From an uncultured Desulfuromonadales bacterium (GTDB taxonomy: Bacteria; Desulfobacterota; Desulfuromonadia; Desulfuromonadales; Geopsychrobacteraceae): a DNA stretch of 59,252 bases. The DNA is taken from assembly GCA_947259685.1 (NCBI GenBank), contig CAMYNC010000019.1:1-59252 (forward strand), given 5' to 3'. A program made the translations under genes and the position numbers. Positions 46,806 to 55,579 of this stretch are shown piece after piece (position 1 is the stretch's first letter; every line of letters begins with the position of its first letter). A model generated the notes under the pieces. The model made no database searches. It was not told where the DNA came from and saw only the letters and a list, made by a program, of their open reading frames with translations.

Positions 46806-47726
46806 TTATTCCTCTGGGAGATCCTGACTGGCGGTCACACAATTGCGGCCGTTCTTTTTACTCTGATACAGGAGCGCGTCAGCGCGATTGAGCAGGGAGT
46901 CGAGGTTGTCATCCAGATTCATCAGCGTGGCGCCGATGGAAACGCTGACATGCAGCGGACGATTCTCATGCATAGTAAATGCTGAACCGACCAGCGCGCG
47001 CATGCGGTTGGCCAGGAATTCGAGGTTTTTCAGCTCGATGTTGCGGATCAGGCCGACAAACTCTTCGCCACCCCAGCGGCCGAACATGTCAAAGGGGCGG
47101 GCGTTGGTGGTGAGGGTGTCGGCTACCAGTCTCAGGATGTCATCACCGACGGCATGCCCGTATTTATCGTTGACCTGCTTAAAGTGGTCAATATCGATAA
47201 ACAAGACCCCAAAGGGGATCAGCATGCGGTGCATCTCTTCAATGCGGATGCGCAGTTCTTTTTCCAGATAGGCGCGATTGGCCATCCGGGTCAAATGATC
47301 GAGCTGCGAGATCGCCTCTAATTCTTTGATGCGCAATTCAGTGGCTTCTCGGTTACTGATATCGGAAAATAATTCGATTCCGCCGATGATTTCATTCTGC
47401 GGCCCATGCAGCGCGGTCACCCGCACCGAGACCGGAACCCGGTGACCGCGTTTATGGTGCAGGTAAACTTCATCTTCGAGCAAATTGGCATCTTCAAGCG
47501 TCTGAGCCAGTGGGCAGCAACTCTGGCAAAGCTCTTTGCCTTCGGCATCAACATGACAAAGAATATTGTCTGCGCAGGGTTTCCCCACGACTTCTTCGGC
47601 ACTATAGCCAGTAATCCGTTCTGCGGCCTTGTTCCAGAAGGTGATGCGCCGCTGCATATCGGTCAGGTAGAGGCCGTCGTGCAGATTTTCGAGGATGTTT
47701 CGATAGTCTTGGTTGTTAAGGTCCAT
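46806..47726 (-). CDS. PAS-GGDEF diguanylate cyclase with Cys-rich PAS
   Basis: A 306-residue cytoplasmic sensor-cyclase: a PAS/PAC domain (about 5-130) and a GGDEF domain (about 140-300) with an active-site GGEEF (FGRWGGEEFVGL), so it should make c-di-GMP. The PAS domain carries the cluster CADNILCH and CQSCCPL (five Cys and one His within about 27 residues), which suggests a metal, haem or redox sensor. No RxxD inhibitory site is obvious immediately before GGEEF. It has no membrane segment. Confidence 0.92.
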   Translation of the reverse strand: MDLNNQDYRNILENLHDGLYLTDMQRRITFWNKAAERITGYSAEEVVGKPCADNILCHVDAEGKELCQSCCPLAQTLEDANLLEDEVYLHHKRGHRVPVSVRVTALHGPQNEIIGGIELFSDISNREATELRIKELEAISQLDHLTRMANRAYLEKELRIRIEEMHRMLIPFGVLFIDIDHFKQVNDKYGHAVGDDILRLVADTLTTNARPFDMFGRWGGEEFVGLIRNIELKNLEFLANRMRALVGSAFTMHENRPLHVSVSIGATLMNLDDNLDSLLNRADALLYQSKKNGRNCVTASQDLPEE

Positions 47727-47916
47727 GTCAGCCCTTGCCAGGTAGCGGTCGGATGTTCTGGGTCGAAGAGAAAATCTAATTATAGCGAAGAGTTGTCCGC
47801 AGTAAAGGAAAACGTTTGCAGCTGCTAACGGGTCTTTTCGGCATTGTCCGCTTGTAGATCCGCCGTGGCTGTGATAATTGTTACTGAAACGGTCTTGAAT
47901 CGCAAGGAGGTGATAA

Positions 47917-48057
47917 ATGGAGATTCTTCAGCAGAGTGCAGCCTTCATTGCCCAGTCGACAACCCTGATAGTGATCGGCTTGGGTCTGGCAGGATTGGCC
48001 GGCCTTGCAGCAGCCGGGGGCAAAGGACCAACGAACAAGTTAAAAGTCAAAAAATAA
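47917..48057 (+). CDS. 46-residue small membrane peptide
   Basis: Starts MEILQQSAAFIAQ, followed by one hydrophobic helix (about 16-33) with a Gly/Ala-rich zipper (GLGLAGLAGLAAAGG), then a basic tail (KGPTNKLKVKK). The ribosome binding site AAGGAGGTGAT (47904-47914) is a perfect match to the 16S anti-Shine-Dalgarno, with an ideal gap to the ATG. A strong terminator follows 33 nt after the stop. These features make it a real, well-expressed small gene. The function is unknown: transporter helper, small regulatory membrane peptide or type I toxin-like peptide are possible. No antisense RNA could be identified. Confidence 0.75.
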   Translation: MEILQQSAAFIAQSTTLIVIGLGLAGLAGLAAAGGKGPTNKLKVKK

Positions 48058-48090
48058 TCTGTGCCCAAACAAGTCGATACCAATCACCAC

Positions 48091-48119
48091 GGGAAGCCTT
48101 AGGGCTTCCCGCTTTTTTT
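48091..48119 (+). terminator. Intrinsic terminator after the small peptide gene
   Basis: The stem GGGAAGC/GCTTCCC (48091-48097 with 48104-48110) is followed by GC and seven T residues. It overlaps the 3' end of the convergent Cys-rich gene. Confidence 0.88.
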
Positions 48120-48290
48120 GTCTGGCTCCGGACCTGCAGAGTTGAGGTTTTCGTAAAGTTTGATCTGCTCTGCCAGCGAGAGTTTTTTCTCCACAGCGCA
48201 GCTCTGCCGGCAAAGCCGACAGCGATCATCGCTACACCACTGACAATGATGACAATCCGGACAGGGATGTTTTTTGCCTTGCGCGGTCAT
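48099..48290 (-). CDS. Small Cys-rich protein
   Basis: A 63-residue protein with seven Cys at residues 10, 13, 16, 19, 24, 27 and 31, arranged as repeated CxxC units (CPDCHHCQWC, then CRLC), which suggests one or two metal sites or an Fe-S cluster. The C-terminal half (LSLAEQIKLYENL) is a short charged helix. The Shine-Dalgarno is close to the ATG and not ideal. It lies 21 nt downstream of the flippase gene on the same strand. Similar short CxxC proteins occur in delta-proteobacteria as far as I recall; the function is unknown. Confidence 0.65.
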   Translation of the reverse strand: MTAQGKKHPCPDCHHCQWCSDDRCRLCRQSCAVEKKLSLAEQIKLYENLNSAGPEPDKKSGKP

Positions 48291-48311
48291 ACCTCTATTG
48301 TAATGACAGCT

Positions 48312-49613
48312 CTAAAGGGGGGCAAGCTGCTGTATTTCTTCCGGCAGGCGCTGGCGCTGCAGCCGCAGATAGAGCACCTCAATGCATTCGGCACCGAGCA
48401 ACAGGCCGATGGCCAGAGAAATCCCTGAAAACGGCGGTTGCAGGGAGACGATTGGCCCCCAGGCCAGCAGTAAGAAGCCGCTTTTCAGCAGGGTTGATCG
48501 GCCCAGTTGGCCGGTTTTGTGGGCACCGGCGAACCAGCCGCGCAGCAGGTTGCAGGCGCCGTAAAACACTGGAAACAGCGCACAGGCCGCTAGCGGCCAA
48601 CGCAGATATAGTCGCAGTTCGCTTTCCACCCCGAGCAAGCGGCCGAGGATCAACTCATTCAGTGGCCCGGCGGTCAGCAGCACCAGCAGTCCCATACCGC
48701 TGGCCACCAGCAGATTGAAGCGGATCAGCAGCCGATAATCTTCCGCGGTTTTAACCAATGCCAGGTAGGCCTGCTGCAGATTACGCATCGGTCCGGCCAG
48801 TAAAAACAGGAACCCGCGGATCACCCCAAAGGCCGCCAGCGCCAAAGATGCGTCCGAAAGCCGGCCAAGGATCGAGCTGATCAGCAGCGGGATGGTCTGT
48901 TGCAAGCAGGATGAATAGGCCAAGGGAAAGGAGTAACGGAGAATCTCCCCGGTCGATTTTTCTTCCTCGCCCCGGTCCAGCGGCAAGTGCACCTGCCAAG
49001 CGCACAGAGCGATGACGATGGTTTCGGTGATCACACAGCTGACCAGAGCAAAGGCCCCCAGCTGGGCGCCGACAAACCAGTTCTGACCGAGGGCCAGATA
49101 GCCGAACAGTGCAGCGACCCGAACTCCGGTCGCAAAGGAGACCAGGCTGGTGCGCCGGGCCTGGATGATCAGGCCCTGGCAAAATCCCCGGAGACCAGTG
49201 AAAAAGGGCAGCAGCACCAGCAGGTAAAGTGCTTCGCGGGCGGCCTGGGCGACCAGCGGTGGGGTGCCGAGCAAGCCCACCAGCACCAGGTCTCCCAACG
49301 GTGAAAAGGCAATAAGCGAAAGCATGATCGCCACGTAACTGGCCACCAGCACCACAAAAAGCAGCACGCTGCGCAGCGAGCGGCGTCCGCGCACCATGGC
49401 GATGGTGACCGTATGGTTCTGGTAAGAAGGGGAGGCGAAAAACAGATGGATGATCATCGCCACCGACATCCCGGCCAAGGCGGTGACGTAATCTTCCAGC
49501 CGGGCCAGGGCGCCATTGATCACTGTATGTGAGACACTCATCAACTGAACGTTGAGCAACAGCGGAAAAAAGAACAGTGAGATTTCTTTGAAGCTCAGGC
49601 GGGAGGTCTTCAC
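48312..49613 (-). CDS. MOP-superfamily flippase-like membrane protein
   Basis: A 433-residue protein with about 12 membrane helices and almost no soluble domains. The overall plan fits the MATE/MurJ/polysaccharide-flippase (MOP) superfamily, possibly its ANKH-like branch. The N-terminus (FPLLLNVQLMSVSHTVINGAL) carries the conserved first-helix pattern. The substrate is unknown. It overlaps the HAD gene upstream by 4 bp, so they are cotranscribed. Confidence 0.75.
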   Translation of the reverse strand: MKTSRLSFKEISLFFFPLLLNVQLMSVSHTVINGALARLEDYVTALAGMSVAMIIHLFFASPSYQNHTVTIAMVRGRRSLRSVLLFVVLVASYVAIMLSLIAFSPLGDLVLVGLLGTPPLVAQAAREALYLLVLLPFFTGLRGFCQGLIIQARRTSLVSFATGVRVAALFGYLALGQNWFVGAQLGAFALVSCVITETIVIALCAWQVHLPLDRGEEEKSTGEILRYSFPLAYSSCLQQTIPLLISSILGRLSDASLALAAFGVIRGFLFLLAGPMRNLQQAYLALVKTAEDYRLLIRFNLLVASGMGLLVLLTAGPLNELILGRLLGVESELRLYLRWPLAACALFPVFYGACNLLRGWFAGAHKTGQLGRSTLLKSGFLLLAWGPIVSLQPPFSGISLAIGLLLGAECIEVLYLRLQRQRLPEEIQQLAPL

Positions 49614-50251
49614 GCCGGGAATCCGGGGAATAGTCGCAACAGGTCTTGTGAGGTTTTCGCCAGGTAGTCAGGTTCGACACCGCCGGTGTTGCCCAGACCA
49701 TAGGCGCAGAAGCAGGTGGCAATGCCGGCGGCCTGGCCTGAATGCAGATCGGTATGGTGGTCGCCGATCATCACTGCCTGTTGCGGGTCGGCACCAAGCA
49801 GTTCCAGGGCTTTATGCACCGGCAGAGGGTGAGGTTTTTTCTTTGGATAGCTATCACCGCCGATGACCACTTTAAAGTATTTTGTCAGCCCCAGGCCGGC
49901 AAGCAGGTCGACACTGAGTTGATAGGGTTTGTTGGTGACCACCGCCAGCCGCTCCGCCGGGTGGTTGAGCAGCAGCTCTTTAATGCCGGGATAGCAGCGG
50001 GTGGTGCGGGTCAGGCGCTCGCCGTAGATTTCGAGAAAGCGCAGCAACTGCTGGCGTTGATAGTTTTCTTCACCGAAAGCTCGCTTGATCAATTTGACAG
50101 CGCCGTCGCCAACCATCTCGCGCACCTGTTCGGTGGTCAGCGCCGGCTGGCTCAGTTCCTGGCTAAGCAGGTTGAGCGAATCCGCCAAGTCGGTCACTGA
50201 ATCGACCAGCGTGCCGTCCAGGTCGAACAGCAGGTACCTGGGGGTGTTCAT
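49610..50251 (-). CDS. HAD-superfamily phosphatase (phosphoglycolate phosphatase-like)
   Basis: A 213-residue HAD hydrolase with the nucleophile motif FDLDGTLVDS, VVTNKPY (motif II), KPHPLP (motif III) and MIGDHHTDL (motif IV). The cap domain is of the Gph/PpaX type. A phosphoglycolate phosphatase role is likely but not certain from sequence. It overlaps yggS by 4 bp and the flippase by 4 bp. Confidence 0.9.
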   Translation of the reverse strand: MNTPRYLLFDLDGTLVDSVTDLADSLNLLSQELSQPALTTEQVREMVGDGAVKLIKRAFGEENYQRQQLLRFLEIYGERLTRTTRCYPGIKELLLNHPAERLAVVTNKPYQLSVDLLAGLGLTKYFKVVIGGDSYPKKKPHPLPVHKALELLGADPQQAVMIGDHHTDLHSGQAAGIATCFCAYGLGNTGGVEPDYLAKTSQDLLRLFPGFPA

Positions 50252-50952
50252 CCGTCACCTTTTCTGATCCGCTTGCCGAAGATGGCTGTGCCGACCCGCA
50301 CCAGGGTGGCACCTTCTTCAACCGCGACTTCAAAGTCTCCGCTCATTCCCATTGACAGTTCCTGCATCTTGACTCCGGGTAGAGCCAGTTGCTCGATCTG
50401 CTCGGCGAGTTGGCGCATGGTGCGAAAATAGGGACGTACTGCTTCGACGTTATCGCACTCTGGCGGCAGGCACATCAAGCCGCGGATCTGCAGTTGGGGC
50501 AGTTCGGCAACGGCGCGCGTCAGGGTTTCCAGCTCTGCCGGAAGGCAGCCGGATTTTTGCGGTTCTTCGCCGATATTGACCTGCAGCAACACCACGATCG
50601 GCTGCTCGATCTTCTGCCATTGGCGGTTGATCTCTTGCGCCAGCGTCAGCCGGTCGACCGAATGGATCATCGCCACCTGACCGCGAAGATATTTGACCTT
50701 GTTACTCTGCAGGCTGCCGATAAAATGCCATTCCACCGGGGCGCAGACCAGTGGAGCCTTGTCGCGAAATTCCTGCACATAGCTTTCCCCGAACAGCAGC
50801 TGGCCGCTGGCGTAAGCGGCTGTGATCTGCTCGGCCGGTTTGACTTTGGAGACGGCAATCAGCCGCACATGGTTCGGGTTGCGACCGACCCTGCGGCAGG
50901 CAGCTGCGATCCGTTCTTGAATATGGGCTATGTTGGCGGCAATTTCACTCAT
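50248..50952 (-). CDS. PLP homeostasis protein YggS/YBL036C family
   Basis: A 234-residue single-domain PLP-binding protein with a TIM-barrel alanine-racemase-like fold. The PLP Lys is in LIAVSKVKP (about residue 36); LMCLPP and LSMGMSGDFEVAVEEGATLVRVGTAIFG are typical of the family. It buffers free PLP and affects amino-acid balance. It ends overlapping the HAD gene and lies 18 nt after maf. Confidence 0.95.
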   Translation of the reverse strand: MSEIAANIAHIQERIAAACRRVGRNPNHVRLIAVSKVKPAEQITAAYASGQLLFGESYVQEFRDKAPLVCAPVEWHFIGSLQSNKVKYLRGQVAMIHSVDRLTLAQEINRQWQKIEQPIVVLLQVNIGEEPQKSGCLPAELETLTRAVAELPQLQIRGLMCLPPECDNVEAVRPYFRTMRQLAEQIEQLALPGVKMQELSMGMSGDFEVAVEEGATLVRVGTAIFGKRIRKGDG

Positions 50953-50970
50953 CGAAAATCTCGCTTTTAC

Positions 50971-51558
50971 TCAAATCGGCAGGGGCACACCCAGCTCTTT
51001 CATGGCCAGGGTCAGTCGGCAGAGCGGCAGGCCGACAACGTTGGTATAGCTGCCTTCAATGCCGGCGACAAAACAGACCCCCAGGCCCTGGATGGCATAG
51101 CTGCCGGCTTTGTCGGCTGGCTCTCCGCTTGCAATGTAGCGCGCGATTTCCTCATCTGTCAAATCGCGAAAGTGCACTCGAGTGGTCACTGCTTCGCTGC
51201 GCTGTTCGCCAGTTTTGCGGTCAAGGATTGCGTAGCCCGACAGGACCTGGTGCTCGCGCCCGGAGAGCTGGTGAAGCATTTCAGCGGCCTGCTGGGCATC
51301 GGCCGGTTTGCCAAGGACCTGGTCATCGCAGAGGACGATCGTGTCGCTGCCGATCACCCAGCGTCCAGCGACAGCAGCACGATTTGCCACCTCGCTGGCC
51401 TTGTCGAGACTCAGGCGGACGACATGCTCTTCAGGGGTTTCTCCCGGAAGGAGAATTTCTTCAGCGTTGCTGGGGATCACCTGAAACTCCAGGCCGATCT
51501 GTTCCAGTAGATCTTTTCTCCGCGGCGAGGCCGAGGCGAGGATGATTTGGTCGTCCAT
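50971..51558 (-). CDS. maf: Maf-family nucleoside triphosphate pyrophosphatase
   Basis: A 195-residue house-cleaning enzyme that hydrolyses non-canonical or excess nucleoside triphosphates such as dTTP and UTP. The N-terminal signature LASASPRRKDLLEQIG and the central VIGSDTIVLCDD are clear. trmFO lies 3 nt upstream on the same strand. Confidence 0.95.
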   Translation of the reverse strand: MDDQIILASASPRRKDLLEQIGLEFQVIPSNAEEILLPGETPEEHVVRLSLDKASEVANRAAVAGRWVIGSDTIVLCDDQVLGKPADAQQAAEMLHQLSGREHQVLSGYAILDRKTGEQRSEAVTTRVHFRDLTDEEIARYIASGEPADKAGSYAIQGLGVCFVAGIEGSYTNVVGLPLCRLTLAMKELGVPLPI

Positions 51559-51561
51559 CTT

Positions 51562-52890
51562 CTATTCCTTTGTTGCGCGGCGTTCTGCGATCGGCACCCA
51601 CCAGCCGGGCAGGGCGTTCAACGCACGTTCCGCCATAGCCAAACGTCGATCGGCGCGTTTCATCTTGCGTGTCAACTCCAGCGGTGGAAAGAGGCCGTAA
51701 TTGACATTCATCGGCTGGAAGTTCTCCGTGTCAGCTTCCGCCAGATGGGTCAGCAGGGCACCGAGAGCGGTCTCTTTCGGCGGCTGCGGTTCAGCTTCGC
51801 CGCGCCATCGGTAGCTGGTGAAAATCCCGGCCAGCAGGCCGCAGGCGGCCGATTCGACGTAGCCTTCGACGCCGCTGATCTGGCCCGCCAGGCAGATGTG
51901 CGGCGCAGCTTTTAACTGCAGGGTTCTGCTCAGGCAACTCGGTGCGTTGACAAAGGTGTTACGGTGCATGCTCCCTAAACGGGCGAACCTGGCATTCTGT
52001 AATCCGGGAATAGTGCGAAAGATCCGCTGCTGTTCCGGGTAAGTCAGCCGGGTTTGGAAGCCGACCAGATTGAACAGCGAGGCGTGGCGGTTGTCCTGGC
52101 GCAGCTGAATTACGGCATGCGGGATTTTCCCGGTGCGCGGATCGGGCAGGCCGACCGGTTTCATCGGGCCGAAGGAGAGGGTTTGCGGACCACGGGCGGC
52201 CATCTCTTCAATTGGCATGCAGCCCTCGAAATGGATCAGCTTTTCGAACTCGCGTCCGGCGACCTTGTCGGCATCGATCAGTGCCTGGACGAAGTTTTCG
52301 TATTCATCTTTGTTCAAAGGACAGTTGAGGTAGTCGGCGCCGCCTTTATCATAGCGAGATGCTCGCCAGGCGATCTGATAATCGATCGATTCGGCCTCAA
52401 CAATCGGTGCGATGGCATCGTAAAAGTAAAGGTGTTCGCTGCCGGTCAATTTGGCCAGCTCAGTCGAGAGGGGATCGGAGGTCAATGGGCCGCTGGCCAG
52501 GATGACGGCCCCTTCGCTTGGCAAGCTGGTGACTTCCTCGCGGATCAGCTCGATTTTCGGATGGGCGGCGATTTTGTCGCTGACGTATTTGGAAAACTCA
52601 TCCCGATCGACCGCCAAGGCGCCACCAGCTGGAACTGCAGTGGCATCGGCCGCTTCGATGAACAGCGAGCCGACCCGGCGTAGTTCCTCTTTCAGGCAGC
52701 CGACCGCATTGTTCATTCCGGCGCCGCGCAGGCTGTTTGAACAGACCAGCTCGGCAAGGTCTGCACTTTCGTGGGCCGGGGAGAAACGCTCTGGTTTCAT
52801 CTCGTAGAGTTTGACGTTACAGCCTTCTTTGGCCGCTTGCCAGGCGGCTTCGCAACCGGCCAGCCCGGCACCGATGATGGTGATTTGCAT
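51562..52890 (-). CDS. trmFO: Folate-dependent tRNA(m5U54) methyltransferase TrmFO
   Basis: A 442-residue FAD protein that methylates U54 in the T loop of tRNAs using methylenetetrahydrofolate. The N-terminal Rossmann motif is [13 protein letters not shown]; conserved ECN-type elements such as [11 protein letters not shown] follow. The C-terminal region with [16 protein letters not shown] is typical. A REPIN-like repeat lies just upstream of the start. Confidence 0.96.
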   Translation of the reverse strand: MQITIIGAGLAGCEAAWQAAKEGCNVKLYEMKPERFSPAHESADLAELVCSNSLRGAGMNNAVGCLKEELRRVGSLFIEAADATAVPAGGALAVDRDEFSKYVSDKIAAHPKIELIREEVTSLPSEGAVILASGPLTSDPLSTELAKLTGSEHLYFYDAIAPIVEAESIDYQIAWRASRYDKGGADYLNCPLNKDEYENFVQALIDADKVAGREFEKLIHFEGCMPIEEMAARGPQTLSFGPMKPVGLPDPRTGKIPHAVIQLRQDNRHASLFNLVGFQTRLTYPEQQRIFRTIPGLQNARFARLGSMHRNTFVNAPSCLSRTLQLKAAPHICLAGQISGVEGYVESAACGLLAGIFTSYRWRGEAEPQPPKETALGALLTHLAEADTENFQPMNVNYGLFPPLELTRKMKRADRRLAMAERALNALPGWWVPIAERRATKE

Positions 52891-52905
52891 CGTTGATCCT
52901 GTATT

Positions 52906-52977
52906 TGTAGGGGCGAGACATGTCTCGCCCGCTGTTCTCGTACCCGAATCTCGGGCGCCATGTATGGCGCCCCTACA
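52906..52977. repeat. REPIN-like double-hairpin repeat, copy 2
   Basis: Outer arms TGTAGG/CCTACA (52906-52911 with 52972-52977) enclose a perfect 20-bp palindrome (52911-52930) and a second hairpin GGGCGCCAT/ATGGCGCCC (52953-52961 with 52964-52972), separated by a 22-nt spacer. It has the same layout as copy 1 at 15216-15266 but with a longer spacer and a TGTAGGGGCG head. It lies between topA and trmFO. Confidence 0.8.
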
Positions 52978-52985
52978 TTGCCCAA

Positions 52986-53021
52986 AAGCAAAACCGGCCG
53001 AACCTGCTAGGTTCGACCGGT
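52986..53021 (-). terminator. Hairpin terminator after topA
   Basis: On the minus strand a 12-bp stem (53021-53010 with 53004-52993, one mismatch) and a 5-nt loop is followed by TTTTGCTTTT. It ends the topA transcript. Confidence 0.85.
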
Positions 53022-53046
53022 CAATTGTACATGATGATGTCAGTGC

Positions 53047-55452
53047 TCAGGCGTCCGTCTTGGCCGTTTTTTTCGCGGGTGTCTTTTTCGCAGTGGTTTT
53101 CTTTGCTGTTGTTTTTTTTGTTGTCACCTTCTTCGTTGTGCTCTTCTTGGCCGCCGCCTTTTTCGCCGGGGCTTTTTTCTCCGGCGGAATCAGCTCGTTT
53201 TCCCAATTGCACTCTTCCTGCGGGCAGCGCTGCACCGTACCCCAGCGCTTGGTGGTTTTAATCTCGGTCAGCGGCCAGCTGCATTTCGGGCAGGCTTCCG
53301 CTTTGGGTGGATTCCACAGAGCGTACTTGCACTTCGGGTAGCGGTTGCAGGAGTAGAAGATTTTGCCGTAACGGCTCTTCTTCTCCATCATCTCCCCTTC
53401 GTTGCATTGCGGGCAGGTAATATCCAGCGCTTTCGGTTTTTCCAGCGGCTGGATATTCTTACACTCAGGATAGGCACTGCAAGCCAGAAACTTGCCGTAG
53501 CGGCCGGTTTTAATCAGCATGCCGGCGCCGCATTTGTCGCACTTTTCTTCCGACATCACCGGCTCTTCGGCTTCACTGCCGTCGCTGTTCAGCGGCTCTG
53601 TATGTCGGCAGTCGGGGAACCCGGAGCAGGCTAGAAAGCGTCCCGAGCGACCAAGCTTGATGACCAGCTCTTTGCTGCACTCAGGGCAGATCTTATCGGT
53701 CTTTTCGGTGGTCACGTCGGCCTTGCTGACCTCTTTATCTTTTTGTTGCAACAGGGCGATGAACGGGTCCCAGAACTGCTTGACCGCCGGTATCCAGGTC
53801 TTCTCACCGCGCGAGATGGCATCCAGATCTTCTTCCAGCTCAGCGGTGAAGTCGTAATCGACATATCGACTGAAGTGGTCGACCAGCAGCTTGGAGACCA
53901 CCCGGCCGGTATCTTCCGGGAAGAAGGTGCGTTTTTCCAATCGCACGTATTTGCGGGTGACCAGGGTGTTCATGATGCTGGCATAGGTCGACGGGCGGCC
54001 GATGCCGTACTCTTCGAGGGTTTTTACCAGACTGGCTTCAGTGAAACGCGGTGGCGGCTGGGTGAAGTGCTGCTCAGGGGTCAGCTGTTCTTTTTTCAGC
54101 TTTTCCCCTTCGTGCAGCGGCGGCAACAGCCCTTCCTTGTCTTCGTCTTCACCGTTGTCGGTGCCTTCGATGTAGAGCGCCATAAAACCGGGGAAGCGGA
54201 TCACCTGGCCGCTGGCACGGAAACCGTATTTTTCACCGGCGGCTATATCGATGGTGGTGGCGTCGAAAATTGCCTGGGCCATCTGTGAGGCTACGGTGCG
54301 TTTCCAGATCAGGGTGTAGAGGCGCAACTGATCAGAGCTGAGGTATTGTTTGACCTGCTGGGGAGTCCGGGCGATGGAGGTAGGCCGGACCGCTTCGTGC
54401 GCTTCCTGGGCATTCTTGCTCTTGTTTTTAAAGGTACGTGGTTTGTCGAGGGCATAGGATTCATCGTACAGCTTGCAGATCACCTCGCGGGCTTCGCTGG
54501 TGGCGATTTGTGAAAGGGCCACCGAGTCGGTTCGCATGTAAGTGATCAGACCGTGAGTGCCGTCATCGACCTCGACCCCCTCGTAAAGTTTCTGGGCCAC
54601 AGTCATGGTTTTGCGCGCCGAGAAGCCGAGCTTGCGGCTGGCTTCCTGTTGCAAGGTACTGGTGGTAAAGGGCGGAGCAGGATTGCGTTTGCGCTGCTTT
54701 TTCTCCAGCTTGCTGACGCTGAAGTCGGCCTGCTGCAGTTCGGCCAGGATTGCTTCCGCCTGCTGCTGGTTGCCGATGGCGAACTTACCGAGGCTCTTGC
54801 CTTCCTGGCTGTGTAATCTGGCAGCGAATTGACTGTCGGCAGCATTGCCCAACAGCGCTTCAATACTCCAGTATTCGCGCGGCTCAAAGGCCTCGATGTC
54901 AATTTCCCGCTCACAGATCAGCCGCAGGGCGACCGATTGCACTCGGCCGGCCGAAAGCCCGTAGCGGATCTTTTTCCAGAGGAACGGCGAGAGGTTGAAA
55001 CCGACCAGGTAATCAAGGATTGAACGTGCCTGCTGGGCGTCGACCAGATCACGGGCAATCGCCCTTGGGTTGGCCATCGCCTCGTCGATTGCCGGCTTGG
55101 TGATTTCGTGAAAAGTAACCCGCATCACTTTCGGCTTGTCGGCTTTTTCGTCGATCCCCAGTGCTTCCAGCAGGTGCCAGGCGATTGCTTCCCCTTCGCG
55201 GTCGAGGTCAGTTGCGAGGATCAGTTCATCGCTTTTGGCGACTTCTTTTTTCAGGGTGGAGATGTGTTTCTGACTTTCCGGCAGGATGTGATATTTGGGG
55301 TTGAAGCTGTTTTCGACATCGACCGAACCCTGCTTGCTCGGCAGGGCCCGCACATGGCCATAGGAAGCCAGCACCTTGTAGCCTTTGCCAAGAAATTTCT
55401 CGATGGTTTTTGCTTTGGCCGGTGATTCGACGATTACCAGTGATTGCGCCAT
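53047..55452 (-). CDS. topA: DNA topoisomerase I
   Basis: Type IA topoisomerase of 801 residues that relaxes negative supercoils. A TOPRIM domain (about 3-115, starting LVIVESPAKAKTI), the catalytic Tyr in YMRTDSV (about 303), and four C-terminal zinc ribbons (starting near 589: CPEC, CDKC, CPQC, CPKC). A lysine/alanine/threonine-rich tail of about 45 residues (KKAPAKKAAAKKSTTKKV and onward) resembles histone H1 and should bind DNA. The next gene upstream, smg, is separated by a terminator. Confidence 0.97.
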   Translation of the reverse strand: MAQSLVIVESPAKAKTIEKFLGKGYKVLASYGHVRALPSKQGSVDVENSFNPKYHILPESQKHISTLKKEVAKSDELILATDLDREGEAIAWHLLEALGIDEKADKPKVMRVTFHEITKPAIDEAMANPRAIARDLVDAQQARSILDYLVGFNLSPFLWKKIRYGLSAGRVQSVALRLICEREIDIEAFEPREYWSIEALLGNAADSQFAARLHSQEGKSLGKFAIGNQQQAEAILAELQQADFSVSKLEKKQRKRNPAPPFTTSTLQQEASRKLGFSARKTMTVAQKLYEGVEVDDGTHGLITYMRTDSVALSQIATSEAREVICKLYDESYALDKPRTFKNKSKNAQEAHEAVRPTSIARTPQQVKQYLSSDQLRLYTLIWKRTVASQMAQAIFDATTIDIAAGEKYGFRASGQVIRFPGFMALYIEGTDNGEDEDKEGLLPPLHEGEKLKKEQLTPEQHFTQPPPRFTEASLVKTLEEYGIGRPSTYASIMNTLVTRKYVRLEKRTFFPEDTGRVVSKLLVDHFSRYVDYDFTAELEEDLDAISRGEKTWIPAVKQFWDPFIALLQQKDKEVSKADVTTEKTDKICPECSKELVIKLGRSGRFLACSGFPDCRHTEPLNSDGSEAEEPVMSEEKCDKCGAGMLIKTGRYGKFLACSAYPECKNIQPLEKPKALDITCPQCNEGEMMEKKSRYGKIFYSCNRYPKCKYALWNPPKAEACPKCSWPLTEIKTTKRWGTVQRCPQEECNWENELIPPEKKAPAKKAAAKKSTTKKVTTKKTTAKKTTAKKTPAKKTAKTDA

Positions 55453-55544
55453 CAGTTCCTCTGTCTAGCTATTTTAGTCGAACAAGTTTCTGCCCTGTTC
55501 GATATCCGCTGCGCGAATGTTACCTTATGTAGAATAGCAGAAAT

Positions 55545-55571
55545 AAAAAAAGGCTGCGGCAGTGCGCAGCC
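55545..55571 (-). terminator. Intrinsic terminator after smg
   Basis: On the minus strand the stem GGCTGCG/CGCAGCC (55571-55565 with 55558-55552) is followed by seven T residues. Confidence 0.9.
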
Positions 55572-55579
55572 CGTTTGGA

